Of a stretch of DNA of 64,000 nucleotides, positions 1 through 12,025 are shown in pieces. A model generated the notes under the pieces. It made no database searches and was not told the origin of the DNA. It saw nothing but the letters and a program-made list of their open reading frames with translations. Positions within the stretch are counted from its first letter, which is position 1. Every line of letters starts with the position of its first letter. A program made the position numbers and the translations under genes. This DNA comes from CAVTWY01 sp963738615 (GTDB lineage Bacteria > Pseudomonadota > Gammaproteobacteria > Burkholderiales > Burkholderiaceae_C): contig CAVTXI010000012.1 in the NCBI GenBank assembly GCA_963738615.1, forward strand, positions 558,001 through 622,000, read 5' to 3'.

Positions 1-549
1 GACGCTGTGGACGTCACCATCGCAGAAAAACCCAGCAAAACGCAGCGCAAGGCGCAGGCGCACGCGTTGCAGTCCCTGGGCGCCGACCTCGCGCGGCTGT
101 CCGAGCAACAGCTCGCACGCATCGACATGAACGACGCGTTGCGCGAGGCGATGCTCGAGTTGCGCCGCACGCGCTCGCACGAGGGCCGCCGCCGCCAGAC
201 GCAGCTTGTCGGCAAGCTGATGCGCCAGATCGACGATGCGCAGCCGCTGCGCGAAGCGCTGGCCGCGATCGAGCTCGGCGGCGCGCACGACGCGCTGGCC
301 CTGCACCGCGCCGAATACTGGCGCGACGCGCTCGTCGTCGACGATGCGAACGTCGATCGATTCATGACCGAACACGACGGCGTTGACGTGCAGCTGCTGC
401 GTCAGTTGATCAAACGTGCGCGTGCCGAGAAGGCCGTGCAGCCGACGACGCCTGAAGGCAGCACGCGTCACGGCAAAGCGTGGCGCGATCTGTTCCGCTT
501 CATCCGTGCGTCGATTCAGGCCGCGGCCGCCGTCAGCACAACACCATGA
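1..549 (+). CDS. darP: DarP/YjgA family ribosome-associated protein (DUF615), 5' end outside window
   Basis: This is the 3' part of a gene for a DarP/YjgA (DUF615) protein, a small factor known to bind late 50S ribosomal assembly intermediates in the cytoplasm. The family signature SHEGRRRQTQLVGKLMRQ is visible about 60 residues into the visible part, followed by the helical C-terminal half ending near WRDLFRFIR. The frame is open to base 1 and the first in-frame start-like codon is a GTG at 7. Homologues have extra residues before this point, so I infer that the true start lies upstream of the window. The stop codon overlaps the ATG of mog (ATGA), which suggests translational coupling. Confidence 0.88.
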   Translation, partial: DAVDVTIAEKPSKTQRKAQAHALQSLGADLARLSEQQLARIDMNDALREAMLELRRTRSHEGRRRQTQLVGKLMRQIDDAQPLREALAAIELGGAHDALALHRAEYWRDALVVDDANVDRFMTEHDGVDVQLLRQLIKRARAEKAVQPTTPEGSTRHGKAWRDLFRFIRASIQAAAAVSTTP

Positions 550-1145
550 GCGACGCTCCTGCGTTCGAGCCGGTGACGATCGGCCTGGTGTCGGTCAGCG
601 ACCGCGCCAGCACGGGCGTCTATCAAGACCAAGGCATCCCAGCGCTTCAGGCGTGGCTGGGCAAAGCGCTGCGCAACCCCATCACCTGGGTCACGCGCGT
701 CATACCTGACGAGCGCGCTGGTATCGCCGACACGTTGAAGCAACTGATCGACCAAGAAGGCTGCCACCTCGTGCTGACCACCGGTGGCACCGGTCCCGCG
801 CCGCGCGACGTCACGCCCGAAGCCACGCTCGACATCGCCGAGCGCGACATGCCCGGCTTCGGCGAACAGATGCGCCAGATCAGCCTGCGCTTCGTGCCCA
901 CCGCGATCCTGTCGCGTCAGGTCGCCGTGATCCGCGGCAAATGCCTCGTGATCAACCTGCCGGGGCAGCCGAAGTCGATCGCCGAAACCCTCGAAGGGTT
1001 GCCGCAGGCAACACCACCGGCGCACGGCATCTTCGCGGCCGTGCCGTATTGCATCGACCTGATCGGCGGGCCCTACCTCGAGACCGATGACGCGGTGTGC
1101 AAGGCGTTTCGGCCGAAGTCGGCGGTGCGCGTGCGCAGCAGCTGA
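546..1145 (+). CDS. mog: Molybdopterin adenylyltransferase (Mog/MoaB family)
   Basis: The 199-residue product belongs to the MogA/MoaB family, which adenylylates molybdopterin before molybdate insertion in molybdenum cofactor synthesis. The N-terminal strand IGLVSVSDRAS and the substrate-binding loop TTGGTGPAPRDVTPEAT (residues about 78-94) are diagnostic. A second conserved segment, INLPGQPKSI, lies near residue 140. Length and domain layout are normal and the frame is intact. I chose the ATG at 546 because it overlaps the darP stop and precedes the first conserved strand; an open frame continues upstream but is the shadow of darP. Confidence 0.93.
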   Translation: MSDAPAFEPVTIGLVSVSDRASTGVYQDQGIPALQAWLGKALRNPITWVTRVIPDERAGIADTLKQLIDQEGCHLVLTTGGTGPAPRDVTPEATLDIAERDMPGFGEQMRQISLRFVPTAILSRQVAVIRGKCLVINLPGQPKSIAETLEGLPQATPPAHGIFAAVPYCIDLIGGPYLETDDAVCKAFRPKSAVRVRSS

Positions 1146-1168
1146 CCGCGCGCACGCCGTCACCTCGC

Positions 1169-1949
1169 CTACTTCACCAGCCGATTCAGCTCTTCGGCGT
1201 CGAAGCTCTCGGTGACGCATGCATCGGCCGGCACACATTCGCCCTTGCGCATGCCGCCCTGGCGCGCCGTGAGCGTCTCGATCGCCTGCCACAACATCGC
1301 GATCTGGTGCTCTTGCGAAGCCGCGTGGTCGATCAGCCCCTTCATCGCCTGCGCGACCGGGTCGTCGCCTTGGGTCAAGCCATAGGCTGAGAAGCCCATG
1401 CGTTCGGCAGTCGCCTCACGCGTGGCATCGACGTCGCGCTGGATGATGCGCGCAGGGTTGCCCACCGCCGTCGCACCAGGAGGCACCGGCTTGAGCACGA
1501 CCGCGTTCGAGCCGACGCGCGCACCGTCACCGACCGTGAAGCCGCCCAGCACCTGCGAGTTCGCGCCCACGATCACGTCCTTGCCCAGCGTCGGGTGGCG
1601 CTTGGCGCCGCGCTCGAGCGACGTGCCGCCCAGCGTCACGCCTTGGTAGATCGTGCAGCCGTCACCGATCTCGGCGGTCTGGCCAACGACCACGCCCATG
1701 CCGTGGTCGATGAAGACGCGCCGCCCGACCTTCGCAGCCGGGTGGATCTCGATGCCAGTCACGGTGCGCGCGACGTTTGACAGAAAACGCGCGGGCCAGA
1801 AGAGCCCTGCGTTCCAGCATGCGTGTGTGACCCGATGCCACAACACCGCGTGCAAGCCCCGGATAACACGTCAGCACCTCCCACGACGACCGCGCGGCCG
1901 GGTCGCGTTCGCGGATGCAGGCGATGTCTTCGCGCAGGCGGGAGAACAT
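1169..1949 (-). CDS. cysE: Serine O-acetyltransferase, one frameshift
   Basis: CysE acetylates serine with acetyl-CoA, the first step of cysteine synthesis. The N-terminal helical part starts MFSRLREDIACIRERDPAA at 1949 in one frame. The left-handed beta-helix part continues in another frame, with hexapeptide repeats such as EIHPAAKVGRRVFIDHG and GDGCTIYQGVTLGGT. The catalytic His region HGMGVVVGQTA is intact. Joining the frames requires removing one G from a GGGG run near 1857 (CYPGL then HAVLWHRV). The total of 781 bases equals 260 codons plus one, which fits a single inserted base. I read this as a functional gene with a probable sequencing error. Confidence 0.85.
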
Positions 1950-2031
1950 GGTGGATGTTGTCGTCGATGACCGGTCGTCGAGTGTAGCGACGCACTTGTG
2001 ATCCCGCTCGAGGGCGAGACAATCGCTCGGA

Positions 2032-4761
<2,730 letters not shown>

Positions 4762-4801
4762 CGACACACGGGACCAATCGGTGATCTCCGCGTGAAGACT
4801 G

Positions 4802-4846
4802 GTTGGTGGTGGCCGCGCAGACTCGCCGCGCCCCATCACCAACTCG
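4802..4846. repeat. Imperfect inverted repeat between aceE and the propeller gene
   Basis: TTGGTGGTGG and CCATCACCAA form a 10-base inverted repeat with one mismatch, separated by a GC-rich spacer. It lies between the aceE stop and the start of the beta-propeller gene. No T-tract follows, so a terminator is not well supported; an operator or weak stem-loop is equally possible. Confidence 0.3.
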
Positions 4847-4858
4847 TGGAGATCCTCG

Positions 4859-5983
4859 ATGAACAATCGCCGCCTGACCCTGCACGCCCTCGGCGTCGCG
4901 CTCGCCCTCGCCGGCCTTTCACCCGCACTGCAAGCCCGCCAGGATGACGATGACGAAGGCTTTCGCGCCGGCAAGGTCTTCACCAGCACCAACGCAACAG
5001 CAGGCAACGAGCTGATGGTCTATGACACCGCGCCCGATACGCTGGCGCTGGTGACACGCGTCGCGACCGATGGCACCGGCAGCGGCGGTGGCCTGGGCAA
5101 CCAAGGCGCGGTGACGCTGTCGGGCGATGGGCGCCATCTGTTCGTCGTCAACGCAGGCAGCCACTCGGTGTCGACGTTCCGCGTGCGTCGCAACGGCGTG
5201 CACCTGATATCGGTCACGGCCTCGGGAGGCCTGCGGCCCGTGAGCGTGACCGAGCACGAAGGCCTGGTCTATGTGCTCAACGCCGACGGCACCAACAACA
5301 TCACCGGCTTTCGCAATCACGGCGGCAAGCTCGAGGCCGTGGCGGGCGGCACGCAACCACTGTCGGCCGCCAGCGGCACCGGGCCGGCGCAGGTGGGCTT
5401 CGGTGAAGACGGCCGCACCCTCATCGTCACCGAGAAGGCGACCAACAAGCTGACCACCTACCGCGTGCGTCAAGACGGCGCGATCGACGCGCCCGTCGTC
5501 ACGGCGTCGGTCGGCGCCACGCCGTTCGGCTTCGCGGTCGACCGGCGCGGCACGTTGCTCGTATCCGAAGCTTTTGGTGGCGCGGCCGGCGCGAGTGCGC
5601 TGTCGTCGTACGGCTTCGCGCAACCGGCCGCGGTGCAGCCGGTGGTGGTCAGCCCGTCGGTGGGCAACACGCAGTCGGCCGCGTGCTGGGTTGTCGTCAC
5701 ACCCAATGGGCGCTATGCGTACACGACCAACACCGGCAGCAACACGATCAGCCTCTACGGTGTGATGGGCAACGGCCACGTGGCGCTGCGCAGCGCCGTC
5801 ACCGCGAGCACCGACGCCGGCCCCATCGACGCCGCGATCTCGCCGCGCGGACGGCAGCTCTTCGTGCTGAACGGTGGGGGCCACACGATCCAGGGCTTCA
5901 CGATCGCGCGCAATGGCGAGTTGAGCGCGATGTCGCGTGCGAGTGGGCTGCCCGCAGGGTCGAACGGGTTGGCGGCGAACTGA
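4859..5983 (+). CDS. Exported lactonase-like beta-propeller protein
   Basis: The 374-residue product has a signal peptide (MNNRRLTLHALGVALALAG, cleavage near ALQA-RQ) and then repeats of about 45 residues typical of seven-bladed propellers of the 6-phosphogluconolactonase/YncE type. Blade motifs include DGRHLFVVNAGSHSVSTFRV, EDGRTLIVTEKATNKLTTYRV, NGRYAYTTNTGSNTISLY and RGRQLFVLNGGGHTIQGF. It is therefore probably periplasmic or secreted. Lactonase activity is known for some relatives, but I see nothing here that proves it; a ligand-binding or scaffold role is equally likely. A GGAG sequence sits just upstream of the ATG. The frame is intact, unlike its neighbours. Confidence 0.8.
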   Translation: MNNRRLTLHALGVALALAGLSPALQARQDDDDEGFRAGKVFTSTNATAGNELMVYDTAPDTLALVTRVATDGTGSGGGLGNQGAVTLSGDGRHLFVVNAGSHSVSTFRVRRNGVHLISVTASGGLRPVSVTEHEGLVYVLNADGTNNITGFRNHGGKLEAVAGGTQPLSAASGTGPAQVGFGEDGRTLIVTEKATNKLTTYRVRQDGAIDAPVVTASVGATPFGFAVDRRGTLLVSEAFGGAAGASALSSYGFAQPAAVQPVVVSPSVGNTQSAACWVVVTPNGRYAYTTNTGSNTISLYGVMGNGHVALRSAVTASTDAGPIDAAISPRGRQLFVLNGGGHTIQGFTIARNGELSAMSRASGLPAGSNGLAAN

Positions 5984-6002
5984 CAAAGAAACAATCGACG
6001 CA

Positions 6003-6025
6003 GCGGCGAGGCTTAAGCTCGCCGC
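6003..6025 (+). terminator. Strong stem-loop after the propeller gene
   Basis: GCGGCGAG and CTCGCCGC form a perfect 8-bp stem around a 7-base loop, 20 bases after the propeller stop and 24 bases before the next start. There is no run of T after it, so it may be a weak terminator or an mRNA-stabilising hairpin. Confidence 0.4.
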
Positions 6026-6048
6026 GTCATCATCAAGGAGAAGAACTG

Positions 6049-6503
6049 ATGGCTTCCCCAACTCGCGCACTGCTCTCCGCGGCAATCGTGCCGCGGCCAC
6101 GACCGCCCACGCAGCCGATGGCCTGGTCGAACTCAAGAGCGCGCACGCAGCCAAGGCCACGCTCGACCGCTTCGAAGCCGCCGCCAAAGAGCGCGGCCTG
6201 ACCGTGTTCGCGCGTATCGATCACGCAGCCGGCGCAGCGCGTATCGGCAAGACGCTGCGGCCGACCGAACTGCTGATTTTCGGCAATCCGCAAGGCGGCA
6301 CGCCGCTGATGGAGTGCGCGCAGTCCGCCGGCATCGATCTGCCACTGAAAGCGATGGCGTGGGAAGACGCGCAAGGACAGGCTTGGCTTGGCTACAACGA
6401 CCCGGCCTGGATCGCGCAACGTCACGGGGCGGCGTCATGCCCGGCGGTGGAGAACCTGCGCAAGGCGTTGGACGGACTCGCGCAGGCTGCGATCGCGCGC
6501 TGA
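6049..6503 (+). CDS. Exported DUF302 domain protein, frameshift in the signal peptide
   Basis: The mature part is a DUF302 domain of about 120 residues, with SAHAAKATLDRFEAAAKERG, FARIDHAAGA, ELLIFGNPQGGTPLM and the C-terminal LAWL-like GQAWLGYNDPAW. The biochemical role of DUF302 is not established. An ATG at 6049 with a good AAGGAG site begins MASPTRALLSAAIV and then loses the frame; restoring one base near 6091 gives AAATTAHA and a normal Ala-rich signal peptide running into ADGLVELKS. The length of 455 bases (one short of 152 codons) fits one deleted base. It is convergent with the FAS1 gene that follows. Confidence 0.78.
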
Positions 6504-6544
6504 TAACCGGCCAGCTCAGCTGCTAGGCGCAGTTCACCGCAGCA

Positions 6545-6564
6545 GGCGAGAGAACGTGCTCGCC
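6545..6564. terminator. Stem-loop between convergent DUF302 and FAS1 genes
   Basis: GGCGAG and CTCGCC form a 6-bp stem with an 8-base loop immediately after the stop of the minus-strand FAS1 gene and 40 bases after the DUF302 stop. No T-tract is present on either strand, so it is only a possible bidirectional terminator. Confidence 0.3.
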
Positions 6565-7018
6565 CTACTTCGGCAGCACGACGCTGTCGATCACGTGGAT
6601 CACGCCGTTGTCGGCCACGATGTCGGTGGCGGTGACCTTGGCGCCGTCGACCATCACGCCGCCGGCGGTGGCGATCGTCAGCTCCGAGCCCTGAACGGTC
6701 TTGACCTTGCCGGCCTTCACGTCCTTGGCCATCACCTTGCCGGGCACCACGTGGTAGGTCAGCACGGCGGTGAGCTTGGCCTTGTCGGCCAGCAGCTTGT
6801 CCAGAGTCGGCCTTGGGAATCTTGGCGAACGCCTCGTCGGTGGGCGCGAACACCGTGAACGGGCCCTTGCCCTTGAGCGTGTCGATCAGGCCGGCGGCGG
6901 TGAGCGCGGCGGCCAGGGTCTTGAAGGTGCCGGCGCCGACGGCGGTGTCGACGATGTCCTTGGCTTGCACCGACAGCGCGGCGAACGACAGGGCGGAAAT
7001 GGCGAGGATCTTTTTCAT
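6565..7018 (-). CDS. Exported single-domain fasciclin (FAS1) protein, one frameshift
   Basis: The product of about 150 residues has a signal peptide (MKKILAISALSFAALSVQA) and one FAS1 domain. The H1 motif GPFTVFAPTDEAFAKIP and the H2 region LTAVLTYHVVPGKVMAKDV with NGVIHVIDSVVLPK at the end are clear. FAS1 domains mediate adhesion or ligand binding at cell surfaces; the precise role here is unknown. The frame changes near 6797 because of an extra T between KAD and LDKLLADK. An AAGGAAA ribosome site lies seven bases before the ATG at 7018. It follows the five-domain FAS1 lipoprotein on the same strand by 62 bases, so the two are probably cotranscribed. Confidence 0.85.
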
Positions 7019-7080
7019 GATGAGTTTCCTTGGTTGAACAGAGGTTGGATGAAGAGGTTGAAGGTTGAAGAAATCAAGCC

Positions 7081-9319
7081 TCACGGCTTGGGCAAAAGAA
7101 CCCGGTCGATGACGTGAATCACGCCATTGGCGGCTTGCACGTCGGTGGCCACCACGTTGGCGCCGCGGTGGCGCGCATCGAGGATGTGCAACATGCTGCC
7201 AGCCTTGTTCAGCGTGAACTGCTGGCCTTGAACCGTGGTGGCGCTTCAGCCCGTCGGTCACGTCCTTGGCCAGCACCTTGGCGGGCAGCACGTGGTAGGT
7301 GAGCACCGCGGTCAGCAGGGCCTTGTCGGCCAGCAATTGAGCCTTGGTGACATGCAGTTCGTCAGAAGCGCGGCAAACGCGGCATTGGTCGGCGCGAACA
7401 CCGTGAACGGGCCGGTGCCGCTGAGCGTGCCCTGCAAGTCGGCGGCCAGCACCGCTTCAACCAGGATGCTGAAGTCGGGCAGGCTCGACCGCGATCTCGA
7501 CGATGTTCTTGGTCTGCGGCAGGATCACCTTGTCGATCACGTGGATCACGCCGTTGGAGGCGGCCACGTCGGTGGCGACGATGTTGGCCTTGCGCCCTTG
7601 CGCGTCGGTGATGCTGGCGCCGCCCATCAGGCCCAGCGTGAACAGCTGGCCTTGCACCGTGGTGGCCTGCGCGCCTTCCTTGATGTCGGCTGCGAGCACC
7701 TTGCCCGCCAGCACGTGGTAGGTCAACACGGCGGTCAACAGCGGCTTGTTGGCGAGCAACTGTTCCTTCGTGAGCTTCAGTTCGCCCAGCAGCGCGGCGA
7801 ACGCGGCATTGTTCGGTGCGAACACAGTGAACGGGCCGGCGCCGCTGAGCGTGTCGGCCAGGCCGGCCGCGACCACCGCTTCGACCAGGATGCTGAAGTC
7901 GGGCAGGCTTTGCGCCACCTGCACGATGTTCGGCTGTCGGCGGCGGCGGCGGCGTGTCGGCCTTGGGCAGGATCACCTTGTCGATCACGTGGATCACGCC
8001 GTTGCTGGCCTGCACATTGGTGGCGACGATGTTGGCCTTGCGCCCGCGCGCATCGGTGATGTTGGCGCCGCCTGTCAGGCTCAGCGTGACTTCTCGCCCT
8101 GCACGGTGGCTGGCTTGCGCGCCTTCCTTGATGTCCGAGGCGAGCACGCGGCCCGGCACCACGTGGTAGGTGAGCACGGCCGTCAGCAGCGGCTTGTCGG
8201 CGAGCAGGTGCGTCCTTGGTGACGCTCAGTTCGTCCAGCAACGAGGCGAACGCGGCGTTGGTCGGCGCGAACACCGTGAACGGGCCGGCGCCGCTGAGCG
8301 TGTCGACCAGGCCGGCGGCCACGACCGCGTCGACCAGGATGCTGAAGTCGCTGATGCCCTGGGCGATCTGCACCACGTTCTTGGTTTGCGGCAGGATCAC
8401 CTTGTCGATCACGTGCACCACGCCGTTGCGGGCGAACAGGTTGGTGGAGATCACGTTCGCCTGGCGCCCCTGGGCGTCGATGATGCGCACGATCGGGCCG
8501 GCGCGGCGCTGCACGTCGAAGGTGATGGCCTGGCCCTGCAGCGTGGCCGGCGTGGCGCCGTCGCTGATATTGCGCGCCGACAGCTTCTTGCGGCAGCACG
8601 TGGTAGGTGAGCACCTCGGTCAGCAGCGCCTTGTTGGCGAGCAGTTGTTCGGCGCTGATGTTCAGTTCGGCCAGCAGCGCGGCAAACGCGGCATCGGTGG
8701 GCGCGAACACGCGTGAACGGGCCGTCGCCACGCAGCGCATCCACCAGCCCGGCCTCGCGAATCGCCTTTTCCAGAATGCTGAAGGTCGGCATGTATTTGA
8801 CGATAGCTGAACACCGACGGGCGCCACACCGGCTTGTGGGTGACGAACAGCACGCCGTTCTTGGCCTGCACGTCGGCCACCTTGATGCCGGTGTCGTTGA
8901 CCGTGATCTCGGTGCCCGTGCTGCGCGTGCTCACGTCCACTTCGATCGCGCTGCCCGAAAGCGCGTTTCGGTGCCGGTTTGCATGTCGCTGGCGAGCATG
9001 CGCTTGGCGACCAGGTGCGATTCGACGAAGCTCTGCAGTTGGTCGCGGTTTTGCGGCTGCATCAGTTCGTCGATTTCGGCGCGCATCTCCGCCATCGCTT
9101 CATTGCTCGGCGCGATCAGCGTCAGTTCGTCGTCGTCACGCAGCTTCTGCGTCGTGCCGGCGGCCTCGCGAGCTTCATGAACTCAGAGGCGTTGGGTTCG
9201 GCCTTCGCAGCGTCAGCCAGTGTGGGGCCGCTGTCGGTCGGACTGCCTGTGCCGCCGCCACACGCGGCCAACAGGCCTGCGCTGACGACTGCGACTACCA
9301 GGTGCAACCAGCTTTTCAT
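7081..9319 (-). CDS. Lipoprotein with five tandem FAS1 domains, about ten frameshifts
   Basis: The reconstructed protein of about 746 residues starts with a lipoprotein signal (VVSAGLLAACGGG, lipobox LAAC) after an AGGAG ribosome site. Five FAS1 units follow. The first (about 9180-8815) is divergent, with IAPSNEAMAEM and NGVLFVTHKPVW. Units two to five each carry FSILxxAVxAAGL, GPFTVFAPTNAAFAALL, LLTAVLTYHV and NGVIHVIDKVILPQ. The last unit ends VLLPKP at 7081. The frame is lost near 9180, 8960, 8815, 8715, 8590, 8215, 8095, 7930, 7485, 7350 and 7245. Family knowledge suggests adhesion or surface binding. It could be a true decayed gene, but the conserved residues between breaks favour sequence errors. 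Confidence 0.75.
7390..8730 (-). repeat. Tandem FAS1-coding repeats of about 425-450 bases
   Basis: Four successive domain-coding units share long near-identical blocks. The segment reading gcgaacaccgtgaacgggcc on the plus strand recurs at about 7395, 7820 and 8268, a related copy with an extra base occurs near 8702, and another copy sits in the separate FAS1 gene at 6847. The similarity at DNA level implies recent duplication or gene conversion, and such repeats are also prone to misassembly. Confidence 0.7.
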
Positions 9320-9358
9320 CGCTCTCTCCTATCCGTGACGAGTGGACTCAAGCGGCGA

Positions 9359-9387
9359 AATGTGAACTGTTTAGTCTGGATTGTCAA
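9359..9387 (-). promoter_or_regulatory. Possible promoter of the FAS1 lipoprotein gene
   Basis: In an AT-rich stretch 40 bases upstream of the lipoprotein start, the minus strand reads TTGACA, then 17 bases, then CACATT. The -35 box is perfect and the -10 box is poor, so this is tentative. Confidence 0.3.
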
Positions 9388-9531
9388 CTATTTGGTATTT
9401 TTCAGGACTTTATGGTCAGACAGGAGACTGATCTGTACGCGCCGTTCGACCGCCGTGGCCGCCGTGGGCGCAGATGTGGTGCATACAGCGCCATGGCTGC
9501 GGCGGTAAGAAGATGTACCCAGTCCGCTGTA

Positions 9532-9741
9532 TCAGCGCAGCGCCAACCAGATCTCGTTGCGGCGCAGGAACCACGGCGTAAACGGCGCGTTGTAGCGCGC
9601 CAGCACGGGCTCCCCTTGGGTGGTCACGTCCGCAGCTTCCAGGGACGCCTTCAACTCGTTCAGGTGCTCGAGCTCGTTGGATTGCGACCAGGATTGCGGA
9701 CCTGGTTTGAATTCGATTTGACCCATGTTTTGCGCATGCAA
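9532..9741 (-). pseudogene. Remnant of a SOUL heme-binding family gene (C-terminal end only)
   Basis: The last third of the 69-residue frame, VLARYNAPFTPWFLRRNEIWLAL, matches the C-terminal signature of bacterial SOUL heme-binding proteins (YDPPWTPWFLRRNEI type). Full-length relatives have about 200 residues. A stop codon lies in frame just upstream of the first possible start (TTG at 9741), and the DUF2256 gene begins on the other strand 60 bases away, so the N-terminal part is absent rather than merely frameshifted. SOUL genes often accompany photolyases, which fits the neighbourhood. Confidence 0.6.
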
Positions 9742-9798
9742 GAGGACGTTTTCAGGTTATCGAAATCATCGTGCGTGCGAAAAATGTATTCTCTATCG

Positions 9799-9963
9799 AT
9801 GTTCATCAATTCGCCGTTTCGCGGCAACAAGGCCGGCCTGCCGAGCAAGCCTTGTGTGGCCTGCGGCCTGCCCATGAGCTGGCGCCGCAGTTGGGCGAAG
9901 AACTGGGCCGAGGTGAAGTACTGCTCCGAAGCCTGTCGGCGCGCCAAGGCCAGGCGTGGCTGA
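9799..9963 (+). CDS. DUF2256 small zinc-ribbon-like protein
   Basis: The 54-residue product has the DUF2256 pattern FRGNKAGLPSKPCVACG followed by MSWRRSWAKNWAEVKYCSEACRR. It contains two CxxC-like pairs (CVAC and CSEAC) that probably bind zinc. The function is unknown, but DUF2256 genes very often sit directly beside cryptochrome/photolyase genes, as here. Its stop overlaps the GTG start of the following photolyase by 8 bases, indicating translational coupling. An in-frame ATG at 9784 is an alternative start; the one at 9799 gives the usual short N-terminus. Confidence 0.78.
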   Translation: MFINSPFRGNKAGLPSKPCVACGLPMSWRRSWAKNWAEVKYCSEACRRAKARRG

Positions 9964-11574
9964 GCTGCGCAACCTGATCGTCGTGCTGGGCGACCAGCTC
10001 GATCTCGACGCCGCCGCGTTCGACGGCTTCGATGCCGAGCGTCGACGCCGTCTGGATGGCCGAGGTGGCCGAAGAGTCGACCCACGTCTGGTCGAGCAAG
10101 CCGCGCACGGTGATGTTCCTGGCGGCGATGCGCCACTTCGCGCTGGCCCTGCAAGCCGCCGGCCGCCCGCTGCACTACACGCGTCTTGATGCGCCGGCCA
10201 ACGGCGGCAGTCTTGCATGCGCAGTTGCAGGCCGACATCCTGCGCCTGCGGCCGGCCCGCTGGTGATGACCGCACCGGGCGACTGGCGCGTGCTGCAGGC
10301 GATCAAGGCCGTGGCCGAGGCCAACGGCCTGCCGCTGGACATCCGCGAAGACCGCCACTTCTTCTGCAGCGTGCGCGAGTTCGCTGCGCATGCCAAGGGC
10401 CGCAAGTCCCTGCGCATGGAGTACTTCTATCGCGAGCAGCGCAAGCGGCACCGCGTGCTGATGCAGGCGATGGGCAGGCGACGACGAGCCCATCGGCGGC
10501 CAGTGGAACTTCGACGCCGACAACCGCGAGGCCTTCGGCGCGGCCGGCCCGGGCGCTGTGCCGCCGCGCACGCGCTTCGAGCCCGACGCCATCACGCGCG
10601 AGGTGATCGCGCTCGTCAACACGCGCTTCGCTGCGCACCCCGGCCAGCTGGACAGCTTCGCCTGGCCGGTGACGCGCGCGCAGGCGCTGCAGGCCTTGCA
10701 CGCCTTCATCCAGGAGCGCCTGCCGCTGTTCGGCCGCTACCAGGACGCGATGTGGCCGGGCGACCCGTGGCTGTACCACGCGCACCTGTCGGCCGCGCTC
10801 AACCTGAAGCTGCTGAACCCGCGCGAGGTGGTGGCTGCGGCCGAAGCGGCGTACCACGACGGGCACGCGCCACTGGCCAGCGTCGAAGGCTTCATCCGCC
10901 AGATCCTCGGCTGGCGCGAATACGTGCGCGGCATCTACTGGACCCAGATGCCCGGGTATCTGGAGCGCAACGCGCTCGATGCCCAGGAGGACCTGCCCGC
11001 GTGGTACTGGACCGGCGCCACCGACATGGCCTGCCTGCGCGACGCGCTCGCGCAGACGCTGACGCACGGCTATGCCAACCACATCCAGCGCCTGATGGTC
11101 ACCGGCCTGTATGCGCTGATGCTGGGCGTGCAGCCCAAGCAGGTGCACGCCTGGTACCTGGCGGTCTATGTCGATGCGGTGGAGTGGGTCGAGCTGCCCA
11201 ACACCCTGGGCATGAGCCAGTACGCCGACGGCGGCGTGATGGGCAGCAAGCCCTACATCGCCACCGGCAAGTACATCCAGCGCATGAGCCCGCACTGCAA
11301 GGGCTGCCGCTACGACCCCGCGCAGCGCAGCGGCGACACCGCCTGCCCGTTCACCACCTTGTACTGGGACTTCCTGATGCGCCATGAAGCAGCGCTGGCC
11401 AAGAACCCGCGCATGGCGCTGCAAGTGAAGAACGTGGCGCGCCTGACCGACGCGCAGAAGCAGGCGGTCGGCGCCAGGGCGGCGGCGATCCGCCGTGGCG
11501 AAATCGGGGCCGAAGGTGGGCAGCAAACGGCCGCATCAAAGAAGTTCGAGCATGGTGACCAAACCCGTGAATGA
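9956..11574 (+). CDS. Iron-sulfur bacterial cryptochrome/photolyase (FeS-BCP, PhrB-like), about four frameshifts
   Basis: The reconstructed protein of about 540 residues starts GTG and MAELRNLIVVLGDQLD, then shows RHFFCSVREFAAHAKGRKSLRMEYFYRE, GFIRQILGWREYVRGIYW, QRLMVTGLYALMLG and VYVDAVEWVELPNTLGMSQYADGG. These are hallmarks of the FeS-BCP class, which carries FAD, a lumazine antenna and a 4Fe-4S cluster and repairs (6-4) photoproducts. The cysteines in DMAC, HCKGC and TACPF are the likely cluster ligands. The frame slips near 10041, 10214 (extra T), 10259 (missing C) and 10480; the net length is two over a multiple of three. It overlaps both neighbours, so this is an operon. Confidence 0.85.
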
Positions 11575-11964
11575 AGCGCCGCCGCTGACCGTGCTGTACG
11601 ACGGCGCCTGCCCCTTGTGCCGGCGCGAGATCGGCGTCTACCGCAGCCTGCGGCCGCTGCGGTCGGATAGGCCGGTGTGCTTTGCCGATGTCAGCGACGC
11701 CGCGTTGCCGCTGCCGCCCGGCGCTACGCGCGAACAACTGCTGGCGCGCTTTCACGTGCGCGGCCGCGACGGCCAATTGCTCAGCGGCGCGCAGCGTTTC
11801 TGGCGCTGTGGGCCGCGCTGCCGGGCTGGCGCTGGCTGGCCATGGCTGGCCGCTTGCCGGGCGCCGCCTGGGCCATGGAGCGCCTGTATCGCTTGTTTCT
11901 TCGCTGGCGGCCGACGCTGCAGCGCTGGGCGTCCGGGCTGGACCGGCCTGACACCCCGCGCTGA
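11552..11964 (+). CDS. DCC-family thiol-disulfide oxidoreductase (DUF393), one frameshift
   Basis: The N-terminus reads LTVLYDGACPLCRREIGVYRS, containing the DxxCxxC motif that names the DCC (DUF393) family of small thioredoxin-like proteins of about 130 residues. The C-terminal half, AFLALWAALPGWRWLAMAGRLPG with LYRLFLRWRP, lies in another frame after a one-base loss near 11797. Family members are predicted thiol-disulfide oxidoreductases with no settled substrate. The ATG at 11552 lies inside the 3' end of the photolyase gene, so the two are translationally coupled and probably act in the same pathway. Confidence 0.8.
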
Positions 11965-12025
11965 TCCCACCGTCGGTCTCACCACTGACCTCACGCCGTG
12001 CTCGAGCAACAACCAGGAGTTCCGA

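Noticed and set aside
516..1292. Minus-strand open frame of 258 codons opposite mog
   Set aside because: It has an Arg/Ala-rich, unfamiliar composition and overlaps a clear mog gene.
7390..8730. CRISPR-like repetition
   Set aside because: The repeat units are over 400 bases long, coding and in domain register; there are no short repeats with unique spacers anywhere in the window.
7081..9319. Programmed frameshifting in the FAS1 gene
   Set aside because: There are about ten slips in both directions at unrelated sequences, and neighbouring genes show the same damage, so recoding is implausible.
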